Below are positions 54,005 to 61,866 of a DNA stretch of 64,000 nt, in pieces. The stretch comes from Stutzerimonas degradans. GTDB taxonomy: Bacteria > Pseudomonadota > Gammaproteobacteria > Pseudomonadales > Pseudomonadaceae. Where the stretch lies: contig NZ_JAMOHV010000004.1 of NCBI RefSeq assembly GCF_024448505.1, forward strand, positions 124,001 through 188,000, given 5' to 3'. The first letter of the stretch is position 1. Each line of letters opens with the position of its first letter. The translations under genes and the position numbers were made by a program. The notes beneath the pieces are model-generated. The model made no database searches. It saw only the letters and a list, made by a program, of their open reading frames with translations, and was not told the origin of the DNA.

Positions 54005-54625
54005 ATGCAGACAGAATCCCGGAAGGTTCGCGAGTTTCGTCGCCGCGAACAGGAAATACTCGACATTGCCCTGCAGCTGTTTCTCGATCAGGGCGAAGAC
54101 AGCGTCACGGTCGAGATGATTGCCGATGCCGTCGGAATCGGCAAAGGCACCATCTACAAGCACTTCAAGTCCAAGGCCGAAATCTACCTGCGGCTGATGC
54201 TTGATTATGAGCGTGACCTGAACGCGCTGCTTCATTCCGAAGATGTCGACCGTGACAAGGAAGCGTTGTCACGGGCCTATTTTGAGTTCCGCATGCGCGA
54301 TCCGCAGCGCTACCGCCTGTTCGACCGGCTGGAAGAGAAAGTCGTGAAGGGCAATCAGGTGCCGGAGCTGGTGGAAGAGCTGCACCGCATTCGCGCCTCC
54401 AACTTCCAGCGTCTGACTCAGCTGATCGAAGGCCGCATCGCCGAAGGCAAACTCGAGGACGTGCCGCCGTATTTCCACTATTGCGCGGCCTGGGCGCTCG
54501 TGCATGGCGCGGTCGCGCTGTATCACTCGCCGTTCTGGAGCAATGTGCTAGAGGATCAGGAAGGGTTCTTCCAGTTTCTCATGGACATCGGCGTGCGCAT
54601 GGGCAACAAGCGCAAGCGTGATTGA
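54005..54625 (+). CDS. TetR/AcrR-family transcriptional regulator
   Basis: A 206-residue repressor-type protein. The N-terminal helix-turn-helix reads ILDIALQLFLDQGEDSVTVEMIADAVGIGKGTIYKHFKSKAEIY, typical of TetR. The C-terminal ligand domain has no named family that I recognise. It is divergent from the class V aminotransferase with 73 bases between the start codons; I could not find a convincing palindrome there. The lipoprotein gene follows on the same strand. Confidence 0.93.
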   Translation: MQTESRKVREFRRREQEILDIALQLFLDQGEDSVTVEMIADAVGIGKGTIYKHFKSKAEIYLRLMLDYERDLNALLHSEDVDRDKEALSRAYFEFRMRDPQRYRLFDRLEEKVVKGNQVPELVEELHRIRASNFQRLTQLIEGRIAEGKLEDVPPYFHYCAAWALVHGAVALYHSPFWSNVLEDQEGFFQFLMDIGVRMGNKRKRD

Positions 54626-54709
54626 GGGATACCGGCGGGTGGTATGGCGTGGATGCTGCATTCAGGCAGCGACGTGCCGGCTTCCCGTCGCCGGCTGGAG
54701 AATATGCAG

Positions 54710-55312
54710 ATGCGATTGCTCTACGTAGTGCTGGGCGCCCTGACCCTGACCGGCTGCATGAAGGTCAGCGATATGGCCGAAGGCACCCGCTATCACCTGC
54801 GCGACGCCGGTATCCTCGACCACAGCCAGACGCGCCGTGCCAGCCCGTGGCGTTTGCAGGCCGATTCCTTCATCTATATTGCGCAGGGGCCTTTCACCCC
54901 GCCGGGTAATGGCTATCCGCGTCCCAATGTGGTCGCCGAGGAGGCGTTCGCCGGGTTCGTCGAGTATTTCCCGATGGTGCGTCGCGCGGCGCAGCCGGTC
55001 GGCTTCGAAGACGCGATGGCGCAGGCAACGGCCGTCGGCGCGCACTACGTGCTCTATACGCGGTTCGCCGCGGCGGATGACCGTATTGGCAGTTTCGATG
55101 AGCTGAACGAACAGCGTGCCGTCGATCGTCTGGGGGTCGACAGTGGCGTCGTGCAGCTGATGCTGGTCGAGACCGGCACGCGTTATCTGGTCGATACTGC
55201 CCGTATCCGTGCTCGCGGCGGGCTACTCAATCTGTACGATGCCAAGCCTGACGAGCTGCTCGGCCCGCCGTTGCGAGATTATGCGCGGCGTCTGCTGGGG
55301 CTCAGCGACTGA
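54710..55312 (+). CDS. DUF4823-type lipoprotein
   Basis: A 200-residue predicted lipoprotein. A short signal peptide ends in the lipobox LTGC with Cys at residue 13. The mature part includes [36 protein letters not shown] and a C-terminal [15 protein letters not shown], which I associate with DUF4823. I chose ATG 54710 because GGAG (54697-54700) is nine bases upstream; ATG 54704 is too close. Function is unknown. Confidence 0.82.
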   Translation: MRLLYVVLGALTLTGCMKVSDMAEGTRYHLRDAGILDHSQTRRASPWRLQADSFIYIAQGPFTPPGNGYPRPNVVAEEAFAGFVEYFPMVRRAAQPVGFEDAMAQATAVGAHYVLYTRFAAADDRIGSFDELNEQRAVDRLGVDSGVVQLMLVETGTRYLVDTARIRARGGLLNLYDAKPDELLGPPLRDYARRLLGLSD

Positions 55313-55350
55313 GTGTCGAGTGTCGATGGGCGACGCGGAGGACCATATCA

Positions 55351-55920
55351 ATGAGCGAATCTACGAAAGCCACCGAACTGCTGGGACAGATCCCGAAGGG
55401 CGAGGTGCGTGGACTGCCGCCGGTGCATCTCTGGAATCCGCCATTCTGTGGCGACATCGACATGCGCATTGCCCGCGATGGCAGCTGGTATTACCTCGGT
55501 ACGCCGATCACCCGGCCGGCGATGGTGCGTCTGTTCTCCACCGTGTTGCGGCGTGATGGTGAGGGGTACTTTCTGGTTACGCCGGTCGAGAAGGTCGGGA
55601 TACGCGTCGATGACGCACCGTTCGTGGCGGTGCGCCTGGAGGTGACGGGGCAGGGTGAAGCCCAGCAGCTGCGCATGATCACCAACGTCGAGGATGAGGT
55701 CCTGGTTGGCGGCGAGCATCCGCTGCGCGTCGAACTGGATCCGCAAACCGGCCAACCTTCTCCCTATGTGCATGTGCGTGCGAATCTGGAGGCGTTGGTT
55801 CATCGCAACGTGTTTTACGAACTGGTGGAGCTGGCGGTGCCACGTCTGCTCGACGGGGAGAGCTGGCTGGGTGTCTGGAGTGGCGGCGAGTTCTTCCCGC
55901 TCGGACGGGCGACGGAGTAG
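55351..55920 (+). CDS. DUF1285 family protein
   Basis: A 189-residue cytoplasmic protein. [47 protein letters not shown] and [22 protein letters not shown] are the DUF1285 core. Function is unknown; a structure of a family member exists to my knowledge but gave no clear role. It lies about 38 bases after the lipoprotein gene and ends before a bidirectional terminator shared with etfQO. Confidence 0.9.
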   Translation: MSESTKATELLGQIPKGEVRGLPPVHLWNPPFCGDIDMRIARDGSWYYLGTPITRPAMVRLFSTVLRRDGEGYFLVTPVEKVGIRVDDAPFVAVRLEVTGQGEAQQLRMITNVEDEVLVGGEHPLRVELDPQTGQPSPYVHVRANLEALVHRNVFYELVELAVPRLLDGESWLGVWSGGEFFPLGRATE

Positions 55921-55955
55921 CGCCGCGCGACGGCTCGGCAAGAATGTCACCTCGA

Positions 55956-55986
55956 CGAAAAAGGCTCCCGAAGGAGCCTTTTTTCG
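55956..55986. terminator. Bidirectional terminator between DUF1285 gene and etfQO
   Basis: AAAAAGGCTCC (55958-55968) pairs with GGAGCCTTTTT (55973-55983) over a CGAA loop, with U-rich ends on both strands. It serves the two convergent genes. Confidence 0.9.
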
Positions 55987-55998
55987 TTGACGCTTTAT

Positions 55999-57654
55999 TT
56001 ACATGTTGGGGTAGTTTGGGCCACCAGTGCCTTCCGGCGCCACCCAGGTAATGTTCTGCGCCGGGTCCTTGATGTCGCAGGTTTTGCAGTGCACGCAGTT
56101 CTGCGCGTTGATCTGGAAGCGTTTGCTGCCGTCGTCGTTGCTGACGACTTCGTACACGCCCGCCGGGCAGTAGCGTTGTGCTGGCTCATCGTAAAGCGGC
56201 AGATTCTTCTCGATCGGAATGTTCGGATCGGTCAGCCGCAGGTGGATCGGCTGGTCTTCCTCGTGGTTGGTGTTGGAGAGGAATACCGAAGAGAGCTTGT
56301 CGAAGCTCAGTTTGCCGTCCGGCTTCGGATAGTCGATCTTCTTCGCCTCGGCTGCCGGCTTCAGGCAGGCATGGTCCGGCTTGCTGTCGTGCAGGGTGAA
56401 GGGGATCTTGCCACCGAAGATGTTCTGGTCGATGAAGTTGAATGCGCCGCCAATGATTGCGCCCCATTTGTGGATGGCGGCGCCGAAATTGCGGCTCTTG
56501 TACAGCTCATCGTACAGCCAGCTATTTTTGAAGCCTTCCTGATAGGCGGTCAGTTCATCGCCGCCCTCGCGCCCGGCCAGCAGCGCATCGGCAGCCGCTT
56601 CGGCGGCAAGCATGCCGGACTTCATTGCCGTATGGCTGCCCTTGATCTTGGCGAAGTTCAGGGTGCCGGCGTCGCAGCCGATCAGCGCGCCGCCATTGAA
56701 GACCATTTTCGGCAGGCAGTTCAGGCCGCCCTTGGCGATGGCGCGGGCGCCGTAGGACACGCGCTTGCCGCCCTCGAGGTACTGCTTGATCACCGGATGA
56801 TGCTTGTAACGCTGGAATTCGTCGAACGGCGACAGGTGCGGGTTGCTGTAGGACAGATCGACGATCAGGCCGACGACCACCTGGTTGTTTTCCAGGTGAT
56901 AGAGGAATGAGCCGCCGGAGTTCTCATCGTCCAGTGGCCAGCCGGCGGTGTGTACGACCAGACCCTGCTCGTGCTTGGCCGGGTCGATGTCCCACAGCTC
57001 CTTGATGCCGATGCCGTAATGCTGCGGATCGACGTTGGCGTTGAGCTGGAAGCGGTTGATCAGTTGCTTGCCGATATGACCGCGGCAGCCCTCGGCGAAC
57101 AGCGTGTACTTGGCGCGCAGTTCCATCCCGGGCGTGTACATGCCGTCCTTCGGATTGCCTTCGCGGTCGACGCCCAGATCACCGGTGACGATCCCGCGTA
57201 CCACGCCTTGCTCGTCGATCAGCGCTTCCTGAGCGGCGAAGCCTGGATAGATTTCCACGCCGAGATTCTCGGCCTGCTGTGCCAGCCAGCGGCACAGATT
57301 GCCGAGCGAAATGATGTAGTTGCCCTCGTTGTGCATGGTCTTGGGAACCAGGGCGTTGGGCAGTTTGTTGGCGGCGTCGGCGTTCTTGAGCAGATAGATG
57401 TCGTCGCGCTTGACCGGAGTGTTCAGCGGGGCGCCAAGTTCTTTCCAATCGGGGAACAGTTCGTCCAGCGCGCGCGGCTCGAAGACCGCGCCGGAGAGAA
57501 TGTGGGCGCCTACTTCGGAACCCTTTTCGACGACGCATACACTGATTTCCTGACCGGCATCGGCGGCTTTCTGCTTCAGGCGGCAGGCTGCGGACAGGCC
57601 TGCAGGGCCGGCGCCGACGATGACAACGTCGAATTCCATGTATTCGCGTTCCAT
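55999..57654 (-). CDS. etfQO: Electron transfer flavoprotein-ubiquinone oxidoreductase
   Basis: A 551-residue membrane-associated enzyme passing electrons from ETF to ubiquinone. It starts with an FAD motif (DVVIVGAGPAGLSAACRLKQ), contains GCDAGTLNFAKIKGSHTAMKSG, and ends with a ferredoxin-like 4Fe-4S region (YCPAGVYEV, CVHCKTCDIKDPAQNITWV, EGTGGPNYPNM). AGGAG precedes the ATG at 57654. It is divergent from etfBA, whose products supply its electrons, and shares with them a PsrA-like box. Confidence 0.97.
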   Translation of the reverse strand: MEREYMEFDVVIVGAGPAGLSAACRLKQKAADAGQEISVCVVEKGSEVGAHILSGAVFEPRALDELFPDWKELGAPLNTPVKRDDIYLLKNADAANKLPNALVPKTMHNEGNYIISLGNLCRWLAQQAENLGVEIYPGFAAQEALIDEQGVVRGIVTGDLGVDREGNPKDGMYTPGMELRAKYTLFAEGCRGHIGKQLINRFQLNANVDPQHYGIGIKELWDIDPAKHEQGLVVHTAGWPLDDENSGGSFLYHLENNQVVVGLIVDLSYSNPHLSPFDEFQRYKHHPVIKQYLEGGKRVSYGARAIAKGGLNCLPKMVFNGGALIGCDAGTLNFAKIKGSHTAMKSGMLAAEAAADALLAGREGGDELTAYQEGFKNSWLYDELYKSRNFGAAIHKWGAIIGGAFNFIDQNIFGGKIPFTLHDSKPDHACLKPAAEAKKIDYPKPDGKLSFDKLSSVFLSNTNHEEDQPIHLRLTDPNIPIEKNLPLYDEPAQRYCPAGVYEVVSNDDGSKRFQINAQNCVHCKTCDIKDPAQNITWVAPEGTGGPNYPNM

Positions 57655-57733
57655 TGGGCTTTCTCCTAGTCAAGGCTTGTTTGTTATGTGAGTGGCAAAG
57701 GCACAATCGTTCCCTGATCGAACCGGCCGGCGC

Positions 57734-57762
57734 ATTATATATAGACGCTCGAACCGGTCCAA
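57734..57762 (-). promoter_or_regulatory. Candidate promoter of etfQO
   Basis: Minus strand: TTGGAC (57762-57757), 17 bases, TATAAT (57739-57734, perfect). Its -35 element abuts the PsrA-like box. Confidence 0.6.
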
Positions 57763-57780
57763 TACAAACGTTTGTTTGAA
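57763..57780. promoter_or_regulatory. PsrA-like operator between the etf promoters
   Basis: TACAAACGTTTGTTTGAA contains CAAAC, four bases and GTTTG, fitting the published Pseudomonas PsrA consensus (G/C)AAAC-N2-4-GTTT(G/C). PsrA is a fatty-acid-responsive TetR regulator known to control etf genes in pseudomonads. The box lies between both promoters and overlaps the etfB -35. Confidence 0.6.
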
Positions 57781-57802
57781 TTTTTCCGAAGCCTGTTAGA
57801 AT
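57775..57802 (+). promoter_or_regulatory. Candidate promoter of etfBA
   Basis: TTTGAA (57775-57780), 16 bases and TAGAAT (57797-57802). The -35 is weak and lies inside the PsrA-like box, as expected for a repressed promoter. Confidence 0.45.
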
Positions 57803-57982
57803 CGCCCGCACCGCATGGTTATGACGGGGCATATGCGTTGTTGACCCCATCCGCGGCCTGCGGTCAAGATACGAACGGTTTGCGCTCGCCGCACAGGCAA
57901 ATGACTGACGATCCCAGAGCCTTCGCGCCGGGTTCGGTTCGCCTCGGCGAAATTCTATTCACCGGAGAGTAACGAGGAATCC

Positions 57983-58732
57983 ATGAAGGTTCTTGTAGCT
58001 GTCAAACGAGTGGTCGACTACAACGTCAAGGTTCGCGTCAAGGCGGACAACTCCGGCGTCGACCTCGCCAACGTCAAGATGTCGATGAACCCCTTCTGCG
58101 AAATCGCTGTGGAAGAAGCCGTGCGCCTGAAAGAGAAGGGCGTGGCGAGTGAGATCGTTGTCGTCACCATCGGTCCGGCCGCTGCTCAGGAGCAGCTGCG
58201 CACCGCGCTGGCACTGGGCGCCGACCGCGCCGTGCTGGTTGAGTCCGCGGATGAACTGAGCTCCCTGGCCGTCGCCAAGCTGCTCAAGGCAGTGGTCGAC
58301 AAGGAACAGCCGCAGCTGGTGATCCTCGGCAAGCAGGCCATCGACAGCGACAACAACCAGACCGGCCAGATGCTGGCCGCGCTGACCGGGTACGCCCAGG
58401 GCACCTTCGCCTCCAAGGTGGAAGTGGCTGGCGACAAGGTCAACGTCACCCGTGAGATCGACGGCGGCCTGCAGACCGTCGCGCTGAGCCTGCCGGCAAT
58501 CGTGACCACCGACCTGCGCCTGAACGAGCCGCGCTACGCGTCGCTGCCGAACATCATGAAGGCCAAGAAGAAGCCGCTGGAAACCCTGACCCCGGACGCG
58601 CTGGGCGTCGCCACCGGCTCCACCGTGAAGACCCTGAAGGTCGAAGCGCCGGCTGCCCGCAGCGCCGGCATCAAGGTCAAGTCCGTGGCAGAACTGGTCG
58701 AGAAACTGAAGAACGAGGCGAAGGTAATCTAA
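57983..58732 (+). CDS. etfB: Electron transfer flavoprotein subunit beta
   Basis: A 249-residue AMP-binding subunit of ETF, which accepts electrons from acyl-CoA and other dehydrogenases. [51 protein letters not shown], and [21 protein letters not shown] are hallmarks. GAGG precedes the ATG. Its TAA is immediately followed by the etfA ATG. Confidence 0.98.
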   Translation: MKVLVAVKRVVDYNVKVRVKADNSGVDLANVKMSMNPFCEIAVEEAVRLKEKGVASEIVVVTIGPAAAQEQLRTALALGADRAVLVESADELSSLAVAKLLKAVVDKEQPQLVILGKQAIDSDNNQTGQMLAALTGYAQGTFASKVEVAGDKVNVTREIDGGLQTVALSLPAIVTTDLRLNEPRYASLPNIMKAKKKPLETLTPDALGVATGSTVKTLKVEAPAARSAGIKVKSVAELVEKLKNEAKVI

Positions 58733-59662
58733 ATGACTATCCTGGTTATCGCTGAACACAACAACGCCGTCCTCGCGGCCGCAACCCTGAACACCGTGGC
58801 GGCAGCCGCGAAAATCGGTGGCGACATCCATGTGCTGGTCGCTGGCTCCGGCTGTGGCGCCATTGGCGAGGCAGCTGCCAAGATCGCAGGCGTTTCCAAG
58901 GTGCTGGTTGCCGACGATGCCGCTTATGCCCATCAGCTGCCGGAAAACGTTGCGCCGCTGATCGCCGATCTGGCGAAGAATTACAGTCACGTGTTGGCCG
59001 CAGCCACCACCAACGGCAAGAACTTCCTGCCGCGCGTGGCTGCGCTGCTGGATGTCGACCAGATCTCCGAGATCACGTCGGTCGAAAGCGCTGACACCTT
59101 CAAGCGTCCGATCTACGCCGGCAACGCCATCGCCACCGTACAGTCCACCGCACCGATCAAGGTGATCACCGTGCGTACCACAGGCTTCGACGCGGTCAGC
59201 GGCGAAGGTGGTTCGGCTGCCATCGAGCAGATCTCCGGCAGTGGTGACGCGGGCAAATCCTCCTTCGTCGGCGAGGAGCTGGCCAAGTCCGACCGTCCCG
59301 AGCTGACCGCCGCCAAGATCGTCATTTCCGGCGGTCGCGGCATGCAGAACGGCGAGAACTTCAAGCACCTGTATTCGCTGGCCGACAAGCTCGGTGCGGC
59401 GGTAGGCGCCTCGCGTGCCGCCGTCGACGCCGGTTTCGTGCCCAACGACATGCAGGTCGGCCAGACTGGCAAGATCGTCGCGCCGCAGCTGTATATCGCC
59501 GTTGGTATTTCCGGTGCCATTCAGCACCTGGCCGGTATGAAGGATTCCAAGGTGATCGTTGCGATCAACAAGGACGAGGAAGCACCGATCTTCCAGGTTG
59601 CCGATTACGGCCTGGTCGGCGATCTGTTCGAGATCGTGCCCGAGCTGGAAAAGCTGGTCTGA
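58733..59662 (+). CDS. etfA: Electron transfer flavoprotein subunit alpha
   Basis: A 309-residue FAD-binding subunit. The C-terminal FAD domain is clear: [68 protein letters not shown]. It begins directly after the etfB stop with no gap. A strong terminator follows. Confidence 0.98.
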   Translation: MTILVIAEHNNAVLAAATLNTVAAAAKIGGDIHVLVAGSGCGAIGEAAAKIAGVSKVLVADDAAYAHQLPENVAPLIADLAKNYSHVLAAATTNGKNFLPRVAALLDVDQISEITSVESADTFKRPIYAGNAIATVQSTAPIKVITVRTTGFDAVSGEGGSAAIEQISGSGDAGKSSFVGEELAKSDRPELTAAKIVISGGRGMQNGENFKHLYSLADKLGAAVGASRAAVDAGFVPNDMQVGQTGKIVAPQLYIAVGISGAIQHLAGMKDSKVIVAINKDEEAPIFQVADYGLVGDLFEIVPELEKLV

Positions 59663-59675
59663 TTCGTCAGCCGCC

Positions 59676-59706
59676 AAAAAAACCCGCTTTCGAGCGGGTT
59701 TTTTTA
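59676..59706 (+). terminator. Rho-independent terminator of etfBA
   Basis: AACCCGCT (59681-59688), TTCG tetraloop, AGCGGGTT (59693-59700), flanked by A7 upstream and T7 downstream. It lies about 14 bases past the etfA stop. Confidence 0.92.
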
Positions 59707-59781
59707 TGCGCGAACGGCAGGGCGGCCAATGCTAAGATCACGCCGCATCGCGTTCGTGTGCTCCTTCAAAAGGTGTCGTTC

Positions 59782-60603
59782 ATGGGGTTTGGCCTTCTGC
59801 TGAAATCGGTTCTGGTTGCGCTGCTGGTGGTGCCCTCGCTGGCGTTCGCAGTGGGTAAATGCGAGCGACTGGTTGCCACTGGGGCGGCGGACAACCCACC
59901 GTTTCTCTGGCGCGATCCGCAGAATCCGCAACGGCTGCTGGGCGCCAACGCCGAGCTACTGAAGCAGATCGGCAAGTCCCTCGGGGTGAAGGTCGAATTG
60001 CTCTACAGCGGCGACGCCAGCAAGGCGCTCGACGAAGTGCGCAGCGGTCGGGTCGATATCCTGGCCGATGCCCGGCTGGTGACGCAGCGCCTGGACGAGA
60101 TGGATTTCGTTCATCCGTCCATCGCGTCGCTGCAGACAGTGGCCTGGGTGCGCAACGAGCCGGGTTTCTTCTATGCCACGCGCGACGACCTCGCCGGGCA
60201 TGACGGGCGTTTCGTCAGCACCAGTCGATTTGGTCGCGAGTTTGATGCTTTTGCCAGACAACGCCTGACGCTGCAGGCGGATGCTTCGTTGACACAGGCG
60301 ATGGAGCAGCTGGTGGCCGGCAAGACCGACTACGTCCTGCACGAGCGCTACAGCGCGCTTGCCGGCATGGGCGCACTGGCGATATTGGACAAGGTGCAGC
60401 GGCTGGAGCCACCGGTGCTCAGCCATGAGATGCATCTGGCCATTTCCCACAACTCCGCCTGCAACGACGCCTGGCTGCGGGGACAACTGGCGCTGAAGAT
60501 GACAGAATTGCGCGCCGCCGGGGTACCCGAGCAGCTGCTGGCCAGCAATCTGGAACGCTGGAAACTGCAGCAGGTCGGAACGGCGAAGGCGTCGCCACAG
60601 TAG
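59782..60603 (+). CDS. Periplasmic solute-binding protein, family 3 type
   Basis: A 273-residue exported protein. A signal peptide (LLLKSVLVALLVVPSLAFA) is followed by a SBP_bac_3-like fold: NPPFLWRDPQNPQRLLGANAELLKQIGKSLGVKVELLYSGDASKALDEVRSGRVDILADARLVTQRLDEMDFVHPSIASLQTVAWV is split here only by my reading of it as the usual lobe 1. I chose ATG 59782 with AAAGGTG upstream; a GTG at 59758 would leave a poorer signal peptide. No permease or ATPase is adjacent, so its partner and ligand are unknown. Confidence 0.82.
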   Translation: MGFGLLLKSVLVALLVVPSLAFAVGKCERLVATGAADNPPFLWRDPQNPQRLLGANAELLKQIGKSLGVKVELLYSGDASKALDEVRSGRVDILADARLVTQRLDEMDFVHPSIASLQTVAWVRNEPGFFYATRDDLAGHDGRFVSTSRFGREFDAFARQRLTLQADASLTQAMEQLVAGKTDYVLHERYSALAGMGALAILDKVQRLEPPVLSHEMHLAISHNSACNDAWLRGQLALKMTELRAAGVPEQLLASNLERWKLQQVGTAKASPQ

Positions 60604-60612
60604 GACATCGTC

Positions 60613-60969
60613 GTGAAGAAACTTTGCTGTCTATTATTCGGGCTGGCGCTGGCCGTCCTCGGTGGTTGCGCCAGTGATCCGGCACCGCGCGAACAAATAC
60701 GTCTGACCGAACAGGCCGTGCAGCAGGCACGGGCAGTCGGTGCCGACGAGCATACGGCCGAGCTGATGCTCGCTGAGCTGAAGCTGGCCGCTGCCCGTGC
60801 GGCCATCAACGACGAGGACTTCCGGCAGGCGCGCCTGCTGAGCGAGCAGGCTGAGCTGGATGCGCGCCTGGCCGAAGCGCGGGTGCTGAATGCCAAGAGT
60901 GCCAGCCAGATTGCCGAGCTGAACCGCAGCATCGAGCGCCTGCGCCAACAACTGGGGGATCTGCGGTGA
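60613..60969 (+). CDS. DUF4398-type lipoprotein
   Basis: A 118-residue predicted lipoprotein. The signal peptide ends in the lipobox LGGC (Cys19). The rest is helical and Ala/Glu-rich (EQAVQQARAVGADEHTAELMLAELKLAAARAAINDEDFRQARLLSEQAELDARLAEARVLNAKSASQIAEL in outline), resembling a TPR-like or coiled-coil arrangement seen in DUF4398 proteins. The start is GTG. It overlaps the OmpA-like gene by four bases (GTGA), implying a joint envelope role. Confidence 0.85.
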   Translation: MKKLCCLLFGLALAVLGGCASDPAPREQIRLTEQAVQQARAVGADEHTAELMLAELKLAAARAAINDEDFRQARLLSEQAELDARLAEARVLNAKSASQIAELNRSIERLRQQLGDLR

Positions 60970-61772
60970 GCCGGTTTCGTCGACAGGCGCTGATCTGCCT
61001 CCTGCTGGGCGGGCTGGCCGGTTGCGCCAATCCCGACCTCGAACAGCAGCTTTCCCAGGCAGCAGAGAGCTACACCAAGGTCAGCAGCGACACGCGGATC
61101 CAGCGTGGGGCGCCGAAGGACGTCGTGCGCGCCGGCGAATCGCTGGCGCGGGCGCAGCGCTTTGCCGAGTTCTGGGGCGGCGCCGAGGACGCCCTGCATT
61201 ATTCCTACCTGAGCCTCAGCTACAGCGAGATCGCCCGGCAGCACGGTACGTTGCTCGACAACCAGCAGCGCATCGTACAACTGCAGATGGAGCGCCAGCG
61301 CCTGCGCGACATGCTGCGCGACGCCCGCCTGTTGAGTGCGCAGCAACCGGGGCGCTGGGGTGATGACCAGATCATCAGCATGGCGGCGACCGAGACCGAT
61401 CGCGGGCTGGTGATGACGCTCGGCGATGTGCTGTTCCGTGCCGACAGCGACGAACTGGGCCGCGAGGCCAATCGGACGCTGCTCAAGCTGGCGCATTTCC
61501 TCGAACTCAACCCGCAGCGGCGGGTACGCATCGAGGGCTATACCGATAGCCGCGGTGACGCCGACCGCAACCTTGCGCTATCGCAGGCGCGTGCTGCGGC
61601 CGTCGCCGAGGTGCTGACCGATCTGGGCATCGCCTCGCAGCGCATCGAGATACGCGGTTACGGCGAAGCCTTCCCGGTTGCGGAAAACGCTTCGGCGCGC
61701 GGTCGTGCGCAGAATCGGCGCGTGGAAATCCTCTTTTCCGATGCGCAAGGCGAGCTGGGGCCTGATCGCTGA
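60966..61772 (+). CDS. OmpA-family lipoprotein
   Basis: A 268-residue predicted outer-membrane lipoprotein. Its signal peptide ends in LAGC (Cys20). A helical middle segment (about residues 25-130) has a DUF4398-like look, matching its neighbour. The C-terminal OmpA-like domain (LGDVLFRADSDEL, VRIEGYTDSRGDADRNLALSQARAAAVAEVL, GYGEAFPVAEN, RAQNRRVEI) would bind peptidoglycan. The GTG start overlaps the preceding stop. Role inferred: tethering the outer membrane to the wall. Confidence 0.92.
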   Translation: MSRFRRQALICLLLGGLAGCANPDLEQQLSQAAESYTKVSSDTRIQRGAPKDVVRAGESLARAQRFAEFWGGAEDALHYSYLSLSYSEIARQHGTLLDNQQRIVQLQMERQRLRDMLRDARLLSAQQPGRWGDDQIISMAATETDRGLVMTLGDVLFRADSDELGREANRTLLKLAHFLELNPQRRVRIEGYTDSRGDADRNLALSQARAAAVAEVLTDLGIASQRIEIRGYGEAFPVAENASARGRAQNRRVEILFSDAQGELGPDR

Positions 61773-61800
61773 AACATCTGTTTCGCCCACTCGCGATGTA

Positions 61801-61849
61801 ACTGTATTGGTTTCGTTCTTCGTTGCTGAGCTACTGTTACGGTTCAGTT
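61801..61849 (+). promoter_or_regulatory. Candidate direct-repeat operator of the MocR-type regulator
   Basis: ACTGTATTGGTTTCGTT (61801-61817) and ACTGTTACGGTTCAGTT (61833-61849) agree at 12 of 17 positions and are 32 bp apart, about three helical turns, ending 17 bases before the regulator start codon. MocR/GabR-type dimers bind such spaced direct repeats. Confidence 0.45.
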
Positions 61850-61866
61850 CGCGGGGATCGGCAAAA

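Larger units (their letters stand above)
57655..57982. other. etfQO-etfBA divergent regulatory region
   Basis: In these 328 bases I see no certain gene. They hold the etfQO promoter (57734-57762), two TCGAACCGG direct repeats (57718-57726, 57749-57757), a PsrA-like box (57763-57780), the etfB promoter (57775-57802), and an etfB leader of about 175 nt. The leader includes two short reading frames: nine codons from 57815 and 23 codons at 57901-57972. Confidence 0.65.

Noticed and set aside
57815..57844. Nine-codon frame in the etfB leader
   Set aside because: No ribosome-binding sequence and no informative codons.
57959..59677. A 572-codon minus-strand frame opposite etfB and etfA
   Set aside because: etfBA is certain, and the reverse translation is Gly/Gln/His-rich without domains.
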